64,000 nt of DNA from Puccinia triticina (GCF_026914185.1 NC_070563.1:7771001-7835000), one strand, 5' to 3'; positions 1 through 12,789 are shown, counted from the first letter of the stretch. Numbers and translations are program-made. Notes: generated from the sequence alone by a model not told the origin.

Positions 1-464
1 ATGATAACATTAACCACCACATACTGCTTTGCATCACCCGCGCTATCAGTCCAATAAAAGGACGTTTCATGCTCTTTTCCGCCGTCAAAAATGAGACTCG
101 TCTTGCGCTTTCAGCCGCCCGAACTTCAGACATCAAGATAACCGGATCAAGGAACTAAGTTGTTGATTTGATCAAGATAAGTACATTTTTTTTTTTTTTT
201 GGGGGGGGGGGGGTAAGAATGGGGTTACGAAATCAAGTTTGATATCAATCATCGAGTAAGGAGATCAAACGGCACCTGATTGTGATGGGGAGCTGCGACG
301 AATATCAGAGGTCCTTTGTCAGGGATTTTGTGCGACCCACGCGGACGAATCTCCCGGAAGAAGAGATTGATGATCCATTTTAATAGCAGAATGGCGAGAT
401 CGTAAGCACTAAATGGCAGTAGGATCAGTGTCTTGCAAGTCATTATTTTTCTGGATCTGGACAT
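1..464 (-). CDS. Glycerol-3-phosphate/dihydroxyacetone-phosphate acyltransferase, 5' part (runs off left edge)
   Basis: Acylates glycerol-3-phosphate at sn-1, the first step of phospholipid and triacylglycerol synthesis, in the ER membrane (yeast GPT2/SCT1 family). Exon 1 is 464..276 (63 codons). It has a hydrophobic N-terminal segment, then FFREIRPRG, then the acyltransferase block I APHHNQ. An intron (GT..TTAG) runs 275..155 and contains poly-G and poly-A runs. Exon 2 is 154..25 and continues FLDPVILMSEVRA, which completes the HX4D catalytic motif as HHNQFLD, followed by VSFLTAEKSMKRPFIG. A second intron starts with GTATGT at 24. I chose ATG 464; an in-frame ATG at 443 is an alternative. 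Most of the protein lies outside the window. Confidence 0.85.
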
Positions 465-634
465 GATAAAAAGCGAATGACCCACACATTACTTGCAAGG
501 AGGTTCCGATTGTGGAGCATCTGGGCCATCCTCTGAACACAAAATCTGTAAGATCAAGGATGAAATTCAAATTAGTAAGTATAGCTCGCCAACAAATGGA
601 AAGAATAGATGTGGCGAGTGCGATTTAAAACAAG

Positions 635-787
635 AAGAAGAGCGGGGCCTTCAAAGAAGCGAAAGACAGATTGAAAGACAATATCAGAAGAGGGGAGAAG
701 CGCATGGGGGAGAGTCGATCAGCGCACTTCAAGCTTGATGATGACGATATGTACAACGATCTTCATGGTGCTCGATCATCATTAGAG
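635..787 (+). other. Possible internal exon of an unrecognised plus-strand gene
   Basis: An open stretch of 51 codons sits between a potential acceptor (ACAAG) and a potential donor (GAG|GTACAT). It reads as a charged, protein-like sequence with KEAKDRLKDNIRRGEKRM followed by FKLDDDDMYNDLHGARSS. Composition is more protein-like than the opposite strand here. I could not find a start exon or a continuation, so this may be a chance reading. I do not recognise the family. Confidence 0.2.
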
Positions 788-931
788 GTACATACATAAA
801 AGCCAAGCAAGGCGCTGGATGGTAACTCAGAGGTAAACGTCAAGCACAGCGTTGGATTATGTATAGCAATGTTCTGAGAGGGGTGGGGGTGGCTTGGAGA
901 TGCAAGATAGATCAAGGAGTGAGGTACTAAC

Positions 932-1545
932 CGAGAGAATCGATGGATGAGTCTGGGTACGAATTGAGCGAGGCGATGGCTGAGCGGCAGGATCTTGCGA
1001 AAGGTTTGCAGGAGCGAGCTGAGATCCTCTAGCGTATCTTGGAGGGTATGGTTGAGCAGCTTGGGTGGGTGAGGCGCGGGCTGGTCAGATAGGTGCTCGT
1101 TGGCTGAGGTCCTTGGGGATTGTGAAGGGGATGGTGGTGATACGGGGTTTGAGTTAGCCCTTGAGGGTGGGTTTGAAGGGGCTAAGTTAGATTGAGGGGG
1201 ATCGACTGGCGGTGGTTCTGGCACCAGTTCCTGGTCGGAGTCGGTCAGAATGGGCGTGGCGGGTGGGGTGGGCACTTGGGTGGGCGGTGCTTGGATGGTC
1301 TTCGATGGCCGATGGAAGTCTTGCTGGGCTGGTCGCTGTCCCTCCGAGTCGAGTCCGCCGGCCTGGTCGCTGCTTGGGTCCATTTTATCAATCAGGGCAG
1401 TATTTGTGATGGTCAACAAGGGCTGGAGGGAATTAAATAGTGATACTCCGGAACTTCGATCGGGAGAATCCGCTGGGGAAAGATCAGACCTGGAACCAAT
1501 CCAAGGACCAAGACTCAAGCCATCCGCCCAGCCAACTGAAGACAT
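932..1545 (-). CDS. Hypothetical Pro/Ser-rich protein, first exon
   Basis: Open reading frame from ATG 1545, 204 codons to a possible donor (TCTCG|GTTAGT) at 932/931. The first two thirds are low-complexity and rich in Pro, Ser and Gln. The C-terminal part has an amphipathic stretch (DTLEDLSSLLQTFRKILPL). I recognise no domain. It lies upstream of the acyltransferase on the same strand, but nothing joins them. The complementary strand is partly open too, so the coding status is uncertain. Confidence 0.3.
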
Positions 1546-1559
1546 GAACAGCAGCACAG

Positions 1560-2980
1560 GTAAATATCACTTCCCAAATCCAAGTCCGGAAAAAATAGAA
1601 GTCTTGTGGGAGTCCGGGACTGTGCATGTCTAATCTGCCCCAGCCAAATTAACAGATATGAAGCATCCCAACCAAAAACACATCATGTTGATTAAGCTTA
1701 TCTGAACCCCTCAGTATCTACATGCACAAAATTTGCACGTTTTAAGCTTTGGTTGGCAACTTCACGGGCGAGTCAAACAAATTTCGCCACTATGACCTGC
1801 GCGCCGTCGTGTCCATGTGCAGATTTTTTTCAAGTCCTCATTCCCATCCTTCCCCGATGACTCATCCCCCCATTCCACCCAACCCTCCCACACCAACATG
1901 CCAGCCAAAAGCCTCGGATCTGATTTGCCTCAATCACTACTCAGCATATTCAAGCCTGGAGTCTTGATCATCTTGGAACAACCCAATAGTAATATTCCCA
2001 AAAACCTTCCCTGCTCCGCTGTTACCAAAACAGGAAGTCTGTGTTTAATAATATTTTCTCTCTGGGTTCAGCAAGTCAGTGATGAACATTGCTGCTCATC
2101 CTGCCACAACATTTGACTGGACATGACAGTGATGGACACCGCATTAAGATAAAAAAAATCTGCAGCACTACAAGAAAAAGTCAAGCAACGACCACCAGTT
2201 GACATGCAGGAACTCTGAGGCAGCTGGTGGTCTTCTTTGATCTTTGTCTAAGGCTACCTCAAGCAAGTGTTATGAGCTGTGGTGCGGGCTCTGCAGCGCA
2301 GGCTTCCATGTATTGTGTTTTGAAGAATCCTTGGACGGATTCGTAGGATTTTCCTGTATTTTCCCCCAAGGTTCAAGGCTGTTCAGGTCTCTTTTCATTC
2401 AGATTTTTACCCCTTAAAGGCCATGATAGCGTCATCAATGATGATTCCAGTGCACCCGGGCCACAGCATAGCAGCGTCTATCCCCCCACCCACCACCATC
2501 AAATGTTGCAATTTGGGATCAACCGTTTTTGTAGGGAAAACCCACCGCCGGGATATCTCTTGGATAGCGAGATCTGGCGCATTCACCAAATTGGCCCAGA
2601 ACCAGCTCGACTCAACGTGAGTTGAGATTTCTATCCTTTCTGACGGATGCTAATTTTTTATTTTATTTTTCTGCATGTAGCCGCAAGTCATCCACTGCAC
2701 GACCACCTTTAAGCTTCTGTCACCAATATGTTTGATTGCACCATTGGATGAGCACAAGACATGTTTTTTTATTTAAAATAGTTCAATTCTTTTTGAATGA
2801 GGTTACAAATCTGATAGTCGTTAGAGGCTGCTAGTTAACTTGAGTGGTGTTGAGTGATGATAGGAATTGGATCAGGAAGATTGGGTAAGAAGTTCAAGCA
2901 AGTTGAGGCTATCAATACAACAAAGACATTACTTTAGAGCGGTGGGACACAGTAGCCACAGTGCTTGTACCAGTTATAAC
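1560..2980. other. No gene recognised
   Basis: Mixed-composition sequence with only short frames (60-99 codons) lacking recognisable motifs. A 60-codon minus-strand frame (2589-2407) contains a Gly-rich piece but has no start or splice context I trust. Possibly old transposon remains. Confidence 0.4.
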
Positions 2981-2984
2981 AATT

Positions 2985-4050
2985 CTATGCATTCATTTCT
3001 TCAGTAACAACTTGAACAATATCCCATTCCGGGTTGTCCAAGCGGGTCAAAATCTGGGATGATTGCAGCTCTTGCTTAACTGCTGCAAAAGAAAGTTTGA
3101 TGGGGTTTAGTTCTGGAGAATAGGCTGGCAAATACATCAGTCAGACGCCGGCCGCATTGCACAAGGCCTGAGCCCGCTTGCCTCAATGGTACACAGTTTT
3201 ATCACAAACAACAACAGAGTTTACATCAGGGTATCAATTCATCCGATTCCTAGGAAGATTTTTAGCAGGGGGAAAGTCAGTGCAGTCCTGATGATCCTGA
3301 GAAATGTTTGACTGACCAAGTCAAATTCCAATAAATTTTTGAATCAGCGGCCAATGAAGGTCTCAAAAGTTGTTGTGAGGGTCACAAGGCCTCCGATTGA
3401 GATTGCTGGGAGAAGACTAAGTCTGTCTGCGTTCTGATTAATAAGGAATTTCTCTGCGGGGGTGCCTCGTGGCGACCTGGCAAGCGATCAGAGTAGATCC
3501 TTGTTGCAGAAGGCACTCTCATCTATAATGCCAAAGAAACAAACCAAGTCAGCTTTAGGAGCCCAAAAAAAAACTGGGTGGATGCACACACCAGTAAAGA
3601 CCAAAAACTTGGCTGTATAAAATTCCATCCGCTCCATGAACAAGTATTTAGCAACAAGACTCTTCCAAATGTTTTTTGTTTCTGGTTTTTATAGAGTAAT
3701 CGACAAACACTCAACAAGGTTCCAGTGAAGGCCTGCGGTGCTTAGCAATACTTTGGTCGAGTTGTACAGTTTCTCCCAAATCTCATGCAGGACCTGGGTT
3801 CAAGCCGGACAAGCTCAATCATGAAGACACAGTCTTCTCTTGATAGCTCCGCCGGTCGGCCGCGGGTTTTGTAACTATCCAGGTCCTTGATCACACAACA
3901 TGTTTCTTGGTAAAGGACGAGCCATTGAGAGAACAACTGCTGTGAAATCAAACATCCAAGAAGCCGTTGGATGTCTGGAAAAGACAGGCCCTCAAGGGCC
4001 ATTCAAACGGCGTGAACTTTTGTATCCGGAGCGTAGGACCGGAAACCCAT
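2985..4050 (-). pseudogene. Tc1/mariner-superfamily (IS630-like, DDE) transposase, degenerate
   Basis: Reading from ATG 4050, the N-terminus is MGFRSYAPDTKVHAV, then an in-frame stop, then MALEGLSFPDIQRLLG. It continues through a helix-turn-helix region and the linker TRGRPAELSREDCVFMIELV. This matches the usual N-terminus of fungal IS630-like transposases. Further along come FFGIIDESAFCNKDLL and RSLARSPRGTPAE. The C-terminus has the diagnostic YLPAYSPELNPIK, where the third acidic residue is expected, though Lys replaces the usual Glu, and ends at stop 2985. Several frameshifts and stops separate the pieces, so it is dead. No convincing terminal repeats were found. Confidence 0.8.
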
Positions 4051-4517
4051 TGTAAGATTCAGATTTGTGTGCTTTGTTGAGACAACAGACCAACCAAAGG
4101 CTGCAGGAATGGTTGTCGTGGTGGTGATGGGATGGGGGACACCTGCCAATGCTCATCACAGCAAGGCATGTGATACATATCACACCTCACCGCTGTGGGA
4201 GGCAAAACATGCTGCTGTGCAGCTTAACCACATAACTCTAAGTCATCAATTTTCTTGTTTGTCCAAGAGTTAATCAAAACACAATACATAGCTTACATGT
4301 ACATGTCACAGCACTCTCAAGGTTTGAGAGCCTGAGATGCCAGACTACTTCCTCATCCTGCAATCTACCATATAGGATCCTGAACCCCTGAATCCCAGAC
4401 TTCCTCTTTCTCTCCCAAGACTAGACCATAACACCAGCCTGACAGTAACTTAAAGTGATTACTTTTGTTGGCAGGAACCTCTTCTGTGGTAGCCCAATGA
4501 ATGGAATCTGAGATAAC

Positions 4518-4566
4518 AGTTGTGTAAACCTTGCCCTGTTGGCTACAGGGCAAGGTTTACACAACT
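4518..4566. repeat. 22-bp perfect inverted repeat with 5-nt loop
   Basis: Arms 4518-4539 and 4545-4566 are exact reverse complements (start AGTTGTGTAAACC), separated by TGGCT. The right arm ends where the terminal repeat of the adjacent hAT element begins (TAGAGATG). Confidence 0.85.
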
Positions 4567-7500
4567 AGAGATGTTGACTTTGCATCCGGGTACCCGCGCG
4601 TGTTCCAATACCCGCTGCCTTTTTTTCCCAATTTCTCACATCCGTAACCGTATCCGCATCCGATGGCGGGTGCCCGCTCTTCTGGGCGGGTACACGGGCA
4701 GGTATCAGCGGATACCCGCCCCTCAAAAATCACTTAAGACACAAAAATAATGTTTGGATTGCTATATGTCATCACTGCCGTGACAGCATATCAATCCACT
4801 GTCACCACAGGATCCTTCATGCTTGACTTGATCTTGTTCTGGCGCTTTTCTACGTACTTGTGAAGAGCGAGAGGTGGAATCTTGTTGTTATTTGAGTAGA
4901 ACAACAAGGCCATGCCTTGACCTACCAATTCTGGATGGAGGTTGTGTCTCCTGGCAGAGACATACTCCTGGCCAAAATTGAAGGTACGCTCCACATCAAC
5001 TGTTGTTGCTATAAATGAACAGAGATCACGTTCAGAAAACCATAATATGGTGTGATGCTTGAGCACAATCTCACCTACCTGGGCAACACAAGACGTAGAG
5101 GGCCATTTGTAAGAGCCCATGATGTGTATTTATGCTGCGTTTCTGCTCCGCCCACCAAGTGAGACCGTTCATTGGTTTGCCGTCTTGCAAAAAGAGGCCA
5201 CCGCTGAGCCATATATCCATGGAGTCCGATGAAGCTTCATCTGATCTGGCTACTGTAGCTGCCCCTAGCCCTGCCAAAACACCATATGGCTGTAGGAAGA
5301 TTAAGTCAGCCAAGGAAAATGAATCTAAAGGAGAGCTTTTGGTTACCTTTGGGGATCCTTTTTTGGCTGGTTTTGGCGCTGCAGTAGGTTGTCTTGGCTT
5401 ATACCAGGTATTATACATGTCCCAAGTGAGATTTATTGCCTCGTCAATCCACAACTGAGGCCACTTAGCTAGCTTAAAGTATTCATCTTTAAAAGATGGA
5501 TGCAGCACTTCAAGTTTAGAAAAAAAATGAATTGATTAGAAAAATTTATCATGAAATAGAAATGGGCTCGATGAAAAGACTTACCCATGGCTATCCTGTA
5601 AATTGATGAGCATTCAGTAAGAGAGTAATACTTGTTTGTGATTGCAAGACCGGAGCGGCAGGCATTTCTTAAAGCAGGAGGGTAGTGTTCATGCGGATTT
5701 GCTATCACCGTTGCAAGACTTGCTATTATTTGATTGATCATCACAACCACCTCAGCAACACAAGCTGATCCTTTTTTTGATATTTGAAGTGTAATATTGT
5801 AAAACGGCTTGAGGAGATGGACCAGGTCGGCCGCCAAGTCAAGGTCCTCTTGGGTTACATGAAGGTTGTGCGGCATCCCGAACTGCTTGTTGCGCTGCCA
5901 TATGATGCTGGTATGAACAAGATGTCAGGTTCAATGACCCACAGAGTTTTAACAATTCAATTGGACTCGCAGGGCATCCTCACATTGGATGATGCTCTTA
6001 ATTTGCAGGTAGGTGGAGTTCCAGCATGTTGGGACGTCACGCTCAATGCTGTCCGTTTTTTTGACTTGATGTTCTTTGCAAACCTCGACAAACTTTTCTT
6101 TGGGTTTTGGAGACTTCTTGAGCTTGTTTGCAATCCACGTAACTGTAGGGAACCGTTGGGTCATTTTTAACTACCAGAAGATAATGTAACAATCTTGTGA
6201 GACTGAGTCAAAAAAACTTGCCTTTGCAAGGGTTCGGTGACACATTTCTGAACTATAAGTATCTCCTGGTCCTTCCTCCTTGAGGTCTTCCAGATCAGCC
6301 AAAGTGATCTCATCTTTGTCAGCGAGCTCACCATTGATTTCTGCAGGTTCATCGTTATTGCATTCTGCTGGTTCATTGCTTCCGATAGCATCCTCCTCAT
6401 CATCTGATTCACATTGATCAGGATCTTGGAAGCTGTAGAAGCAATGATCATATCAGCTAATTTGAACACCAAAATAGGAAATTAGAGTGTCATTTATTGG
6501 CATACTTTTCACTGAGATCACATGCTTCCTCTTCTTCATCCAAATACTCAAACTCGGGAGCCCCTGGGGTTGTTTTTTTGACACGTGCAAACGGTTGAAG
6601 TATGGCCTTGACAATATGATTTAGGATATGTGCAAAGCACTGTATCCACTGCGTCTCCCCTTTGAAACGCTTCCAATTGAGTTTTGCCAACTCACCAATC
6701 ATTTTCCTGTTGTTTGCAGTGTTTTCAGAGACAATACCAAAAATCTAAAGAGAGAACAAGAGCGAAGAGCAGGGTTAGAGAGCAGGTATAAAGTGAAATC
6801 AAGCCGGAATATGAAAAGACAATTCTCACCCAATTGGTCAAGCCAAACTTCTCAACGATATACTGGACCATTTGAGCCAAGTATTCACCGGTGTGCCGCT
6901 CTTCAAGCTGAACGAAGTTGAGCGGGGTTGCTTCTAATCCAACATTACCAGCACTATTGTTGGAAAGGTGGTATATCACCGCGCCAATGATGTCAAACCC
7001 ATTGGGATTCTGCCATGCATCCACTCCTAAGTACAGCGCGCCCTCATGGATCTGAATATCTCGAGCAATAGTCAATCAAAAAGGAAATCAAAGAAACTGA
7101 AATATGGGTACACCTTCAATTCCATTCATAACCTTTCCTGAACCTCTAAGTATAGCATGTGGACGGCCTTGGCAACCATATTTTTACTCGGTAGATACTT
7201 GAGGATTGTTGGATGTAAAATATTCTTGAGGCTTCTATCTTCCAAGGCTGAGAACGGCTTGGCACCCTTGGCGCACCAGATGGCACATCTTTGTGTAACC
7301 GAAAGAGAGTGAGAGTCAACAGACCATTCAGTTGAATGAAAAGATGAACTTCAACTAATTAAAGAACACCCACCTCCTGTGGGTCAATGTCTCCTGTTCC
7401 AGATATGCCCACCAATGCAAGTGTCTTGTTATTTGATGGTATTTGCTGCTTCCTCAGACATTGGCCTGCATGCGTGAGGAGATTGCTGCACAATGATTTG

Positions 7501-8270
7501 TATGTTGGTCAATTGATAGTCTTAGAACATCTGAAAGGTGCATCTGTTTGATTAGTTTTCATCCATTGATGTAAATAGCAGAAAATAAACTTACGTCTTA
7601 CACTTTCATGTGATCATGAGGTGTTTGAATTTATCGAGCTGATTGGAAAGTGTTGGTGTCTTGTAGGAAGAATAAGCTGAGCTGACCTGGTTGCGTGCAA
7701 GCCTCTGTGCATGATCTACATTCAAAAGGGTTGGCTTGAGGGATGATGAATCACTAGAATATTGGTGAAGTACTTACAAAGGCGCTGCTTGTCGGTCGAA
7801 ATCGGTTGCCACAGGGGTGGATGATTCTGCATCGTCACATTCACCGTGTGGCTCCAACTTGCCAAGGTGGTTTGATTGGCCTCTTCTTCTGGTGATGGTG
7901 ACCGTGGAATGATTGTTTGGGGCCGCTTGCGTTGGTTCATGATGTGATGTTAGGATGATATGTTCCGGATTGGAGGATATAGTTGGGGTTGGAGGACATA
8001 TAGGGGAGCAGGGGTTGGGGAACAGGGCCAAGGGGGAGGCGGGGTGCGGGGCCAAGATTACATAGGCTGGGTGAGAGATTGTGTGTTGCGCAGCTGCGGC
8101 GCACAAAGACCCTGGGATGAGCGCCTGAATACCAGGGTACCCGCTGGGTTATAACAGCAACCCAGAAATCCGCATCCCCATCCGCGTCCGCTGGCGGGTA
8201 CCCGCCAAGGGTTAGGGTACCCGCCAGCAGATAGCGGATACCCGCAACGGGTTCGAAGTCAAAATCTCTA
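4566..8270 (-). mobile_element. hAT DNA transposon (hAT-1)
   Basis: Both ends carry an imperfect terminal inverted repeat: TAGAGATGTTGACTT at 4566 and, reverse-complemented, TAGAGATTTTGACTT ending at 8270. Inside each end is a cluster of subterminal GGGTACCCG-type repeats (4585-4710 and 8130-8250). These probably bind the transposase, as in other hAT elements. The transposase gene fills the interior on the minus strand. The 8-bp flanks (TACACAAC, GCCTGTAG) do not match, so the insertion is old or its ends are rearranged. Confidence 0.75.
4791..7940 (-). CDS. hAT transposase (RICESLEEPER-like), multi-exon
   Basis: DDE transposase moving hAT-1. ATG at 7940, stop at 4791. Recognisable blocks in order: a low-complexity N-terminus; CAIWCAKGAKPFSALEDRS near 7250; EGALYLGVDAWQNPNGFDI near 7030 (first catalytic Asp region); QWIQCFAHILNHIVKAIL near 6650; RDVPTCWNSTYLQIKS near 6040; NKYYSLTECSSIYRIAM near 5620; LHPSFKDEYFKLAKW near 5490; and the C-terminal dimerisation part WWAEQ..GLLQMAL. 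The last is joined by a clear intron (5098-5031) to ATTVDVERTFNFGQEYVS. Splicing restores the frame at that junction. I did not resolve every intron between 7700 and 5900, so it may be intact or lightly damaged. Confidence 0.7.
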
Positions 8271-8279
8271 GCCTGTAGC

Positions 8280-11180
8280 ACAGGAGGCTGGTAGAGCAAA
8301 TACTACCAGGACCTGGCAGGTTGCTGGAACTGGATCTAAAAGTTAGAGAAAGAACTGATAAGCTTACCTAAGTCAACTAATAGTCTCCTTCTTAAAAAAT
8401 CAAAGTGCTCAGTTTTGGAATGGTGGGCTTGAAGCTCTCAATTCCAGATAAAATGAAAAAGCTTGGCAAAAAGAATTAGTCAATTTTGACTGATACCCTG
8501 AGGGCTCCAGGCATGCCACAGGGACTTGAGCTGGTTGGTTCAGCACAGGCAGGGGTGGGGGTCACCCCGGGCCCTGGCACACAATACAGTTAGGCTTGAA
8601 GCAGTGACCCTGGAGGTGTAACAGTGTGGCCGCTGTGGAACCTCTCAACTGGGTGAGATGAGCTTGGAGGGGAAAAGTATGTTGGGATACTTGGGTGTTG
8701 GTAAGACTGCCCTCCTGGAATAAATCTGGGAGAAAGGGTTCACTAAGAATAAAATAATTTGTGGCTGACTTCTATTCTAGTGAGAACTATTACTGGAGCC
8801 TTACAAGGACAACCTGCAAGGGGGGAAGAATGAGGGTTCAAGGATGTATCTGGTTCTCTGTCAATTATTCACTAAGGTATTCTGATCTGGTTTCAATGAT
8901 GGTTATCTGTCTCTGATGATATTTCTCGAGGATAAAGGTGATGAATGCTAGTAGGTATCATTTACTATTCTAATGCAAGCATGAGGGGAAAGGAAACAAC
9001 AACTGATGAGTGTAATCTTTATAAAGGATCTAGTACATTGGGGTAAATAATAATCAAGGGAAATAGTGGGGCAATGCCTTCCCTGTACAACAAGTTGGGG
9101 TTTGTGTCTGGGGTTATTCTGTACTGGGGAAGGACATTTGGTTGGGGTAATTCCACTACTACAACTGGCTGGGGTTTCACTAGAATTTTCTTCAGGCTAA
9201 ACTATGTACTCTTCAGTTGGGGTGACTAGACTGGATGATGCAATAGTACTGGTTATGCCAGATGCTGATGGGGTTATTTATCTAGAGTGATTTTAGCCTT
9301 CTTGATTATGTATTTATCTGTACTATGTATAAAGATGCTCTTGTATAATAAATAAGAGGGAATTTCTTGTGAAATGATTGGTCTGTGACTGTTTTTGTGA
9401 TATGTAGCCATGTAACAGAAAATAAGGAAAAGAGCAAATTAAGAGAAATAATATAGCTAGCCATATGTAATAAAGATGGTACCCAGGATAACTTGACCTG
9501 TAGATTGTGATTCTGCTATAATAATGAAGGATTTTCTACTTATATGGGCTTGAAATACTATGTATGGGTTTGAGTGATCTCACCACACCGCCTAGTATTA
9601 CGTAATAAGTAAAAACATTGCTTGTATTCCACTGGAGCTTCATTTGTGTCCTTTTGAGTCTATCTTAGTTTGCTCATATAATTAGCTGAATAAATCACTA
9701 TCTATTATGGAGCTTGTTTGAAGGAAAATCTGGCACATGTGAAATTTCAGCATCTGGAAATTTTAACCAAAGCTTGGATCAAGCATTAGTTGAATCTCTG
9801 GTTGAGCTTTGGATATCTGAGGTTGTTGACATCAACTATGAACAGCTGTGGGAAATCTCAAAGATGAAGCCCCTGAAGGTGAGGATTGAGAGCCATACAG
9901 CCTATTTTTATTTGTAGGGAAATGTAGTTCCAGAAGCTCCAGATATGTTTCTCACCTTGGCCTCAGGGCATGCAGATCTTGGAGGGAAGTCCTCCAAGTT
10001 TGGTGCCTTATTCTGCGATGAAACAGTTCAATTTGAATGTGAATTGGAAGTGGCAAGTAGAACCAAAGGGAAAGGCACAAAATTGAGCAGGGGGGCCATT
10101 GTATTGAGGTGTGAGATGGCACTTCCCAAGACCCCTTCACTTCAAAAAATACTGGGTCAACTGCTTGCAGTTGACATCCTGTAAGGTTTATTAGTGGCAT
10201 AACTTGAGCATAAATTCAGAAAGATTGTGCCACACTAAAACCCTAGTGTACTCCTAGAGCTTAGTTACAGAGAGCAGCTCTTCAAGCACCCTTTCAGTGT
10301 GTTATTACCTGTGACATCTTACATATCTCTTCTCTAAGCTCTTGCTCAGCCTAGGAGTTCCACACTGCCACAGGTGCCAAGGTGCAAGTGCCATCTCTAG
10401 ATGATCTTGTGGAGCAGATCAAACTGTAGCTCTTATTTTCCATGACTGCACCTTGGTGAGTTTCTTGTTGTCTTGATTGTAGGTTTTATTCTTTGTTCCT
10501 TTGTATCTGTGACATATTCTTGCCTGTGGCTCCACTTTTTCTCTTTATTATATGGTGCCTGTGCACTCTCCCAATTTATATCACTTGTAGCTGTCTTCAA
10601 TTTTGACAATAAAGATGAATCACTGGTGCTGGAATTCTACTGGTTATCTATGATATGATTGGCCTGCTGAGTTGAGGCTTCAAGATACCAGTACATGCAG
10701 GCAAACATTTGGGAAGTCCTTTAATATTATGACTCCAAGCATCTCCAGCACCAGATGTGCCAGGCTTGCAGCTCCGGGACAGGGAAAGCTCTGGAATCAT
10801 CATTTTCGCTCGATGAGTCCGCTGCTCGCTATGTGTACTAGAAGTATCAGGAATCGTAGACCTAGTTGTGTTTATGTTGTATGTACACGGACCCTACGTC
10901 TATCGAAGCTCGGTTGAGAATCCAATCAGGGCTGGTTCGCTTCTGATCAGCCGCGGTTGCGCAACCGGAATATGGCCAGCGGACCCTACGTAGCAGATAT
11001 GGCCCAGTTCGGGTGGTCTGTGTGACAGGTGGGAGTGAAAGTGTACTTTTTAGTGGCGCTGTATTGCGCTCGCTCGAGATAACCGAGGCCCGCTCAGACC
11101 TCCGCTTGCTGGCTCTTCTCGTCCTGCACTGACTCGCCAGATTAGGTTCACCCCCTTGTTTCGCTCCTTACCCACTGCAC
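8280..11180. other. AT-rich transposon-like sequence, no gene recognised
   Basis: Only short frames occur (67-82 codons at 9714-10200 and 10473-10917) without recognisable motifs. The composition resembles decayed retrotransposon sequence, but I could find neither LTR ends nor pol motifs. Confidence 0.4.
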
Positions 11181-11337
11181 CCAGCATTTAAATTACACAT
11201 CACATCATCCCGGCCTCCCTTCGTTCCTTCCCTCCGACTTCATCGCCGTCACTCTCTTTTCCGTCTCACTCCATTCCCTCCCACGCCATCCACATCTCTG
11301 ATACCACATCCACAACCGACTAACGTTCTAGCTTATC

Positions 11338-12789
11338 ATGTCTGCCCCTGAAGTGACCGCCCCCGCCGTGACCGAGCCCGTTGTTGCTCCGGCTGCTACT
11401 GAAACCACGCCTGCTGCCGAGACCCCGGCCTCAGTGGCAACCCCAGCTGCCGCCACTGTCAATCAGCCCACCGCTGAGGCTGAAGCAGCTGCACCAGCCG
11501 TCAGTCACCTGTTGTTTCTTTCTGTCAATCAATTACAACCAAACTAGTCGCACTCGCTGACCACATTTATTCCAATCAATTCAGGCTACCGAATCAACCT
11601 CGCCGGACGAATCTCAGACCCCTGAGGCCAAGTCTGAAGAGAAGAAGGAGAAGAAACAGGGCCGAAAACCATTTGCCGACCTGCTCAACAAAATTCTCAA
11701 AGTTTGACATTCCCTTTTTTACTCGTCCCCGTTCCTTCTTTGCTGATACCCTCGTGTCTACCTGTTCTTCCATCCAGCCTCACCCACAAGACAAGTCAAT
11801 GCCTGAGAAGAAGGGCGAAGCCGAGGCCCCTGCAGCTGTCGAAGAGGCCGCGCCCGAGGCCGCCGTCCCGTGAGTATCTTCAATCTTCCGTGGTCTACTT
11901 TACCCACTGACCACTCTTCTTACCCTCACAGAGTCGTTGAGGCTTCCCCCGTAGAGCCTGAGAATGCTGCTGACGCACCAGAAGCTGCTGTTGCGACCGA
12001 AGCTGCTGTTACCGCCGATGTCCCTGCAGAGGCTGCTCCGGCCGAGGACGCTGCCAAGGAAATCACTACTCCTCGCAAAGAACGCGGCAACATCTTTGAA
12101 AAGTTCACCGCATTCGTCCTCAAGCCCAAGAGCCCGAAATGCAAGAAATTGGAGGCACCTAAGGAAGACGGTGAAGAAGCCAAAGCTGAGGCGCCTGCAG
12201 CTGAGGTCAACGCCACTGCTCAGCCTGCCGAGGTACGTCTTTCTCTTGGAGCCATGGTAACCACAGGTCCTTACCCTGTGCGCTTCTCTAGGACGCTGCT
12301 CCTAGCCCTCCTGAAATTGCGGCTCCCCAGATCACCGAGACCCCTGTCGTCGAAACCGCTGCTGCTACCGAAACACCTGCCGAAGAGACCAAGGTGGAGA
12401 AGAAAGAAAAGACCCCTAAGGTGAATAATACTTCTGTTTCCCCTTCCTCATCCTTCTCACCTCTTTCTAACCCGTTTTGTTTCTCAGGATCTTGCCAAGC
12501 TTGCCCGACGGTTCAGTGGGCGATTGTTTGGTGCAGAGAAGAAAAAGGAGACCGCCAAGAAGCCCGAGCCCACTCAGGAGGAAGCTGAAGCAGCCGTTCA
12601 AGCTGAAGGCCCCGCCGACGTAAGAATTTCTGAGAAGGATGTTTCTCCCACCTGCCTATTACTGATAGCGCTTTACTTTTGCAGGCTATCGTAGCTTCGG
12701 ACGCTGCTCCTCAACTCCCCGCCGAAACAAGCCCTGAGGTGACCCAAGCTCCTGCTGAGCCGGCTCCTGTGATTGCGGCTGCCGCATGA
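11338..12789 (+). CDS. Ala/Pro/Glu-rich low-complexity protein, 345 aa, seven exons
   Basis: Exons: 11338-11499, 11585-11701, 11778-11869, 11932-12232, 12292-12420, 12488-12619 and 12685-12789. All six introns are GT-AG and frame-consistent. The start is the first ATG after a long pyrimidine-rich leader (11200-11330), typical of highly expressed fungal genes. The protein is mostly Ala, Pro, Glu, Thr and Val. It is broken up by short basic amphipathic blocks: KKQGRKPFADLLNKILK (exon 2), RKERGNIFEKFTAFVLKP (exon 4) and DLAKLARRFSGRLFGAEKK (exon 6). No signal peptide or membrane segment is visible. Function unknown; disordered proteins of this style occur in basidiomycetes, but I cannot name the family. 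Confidence 0.8.

Noticed and set aside
1192..1633. Plus-strand frames of 65-127 codons
   Set aside because: They are reverse readings of the Pro/Ser-rich minus-strand frame, with biased Gly/Trp composition and no splice context.
4558..8278. An 8-bp target duplication for hAT-1
   Set aside because: Flanks TACACAAC and GCCTGTAG do not match.
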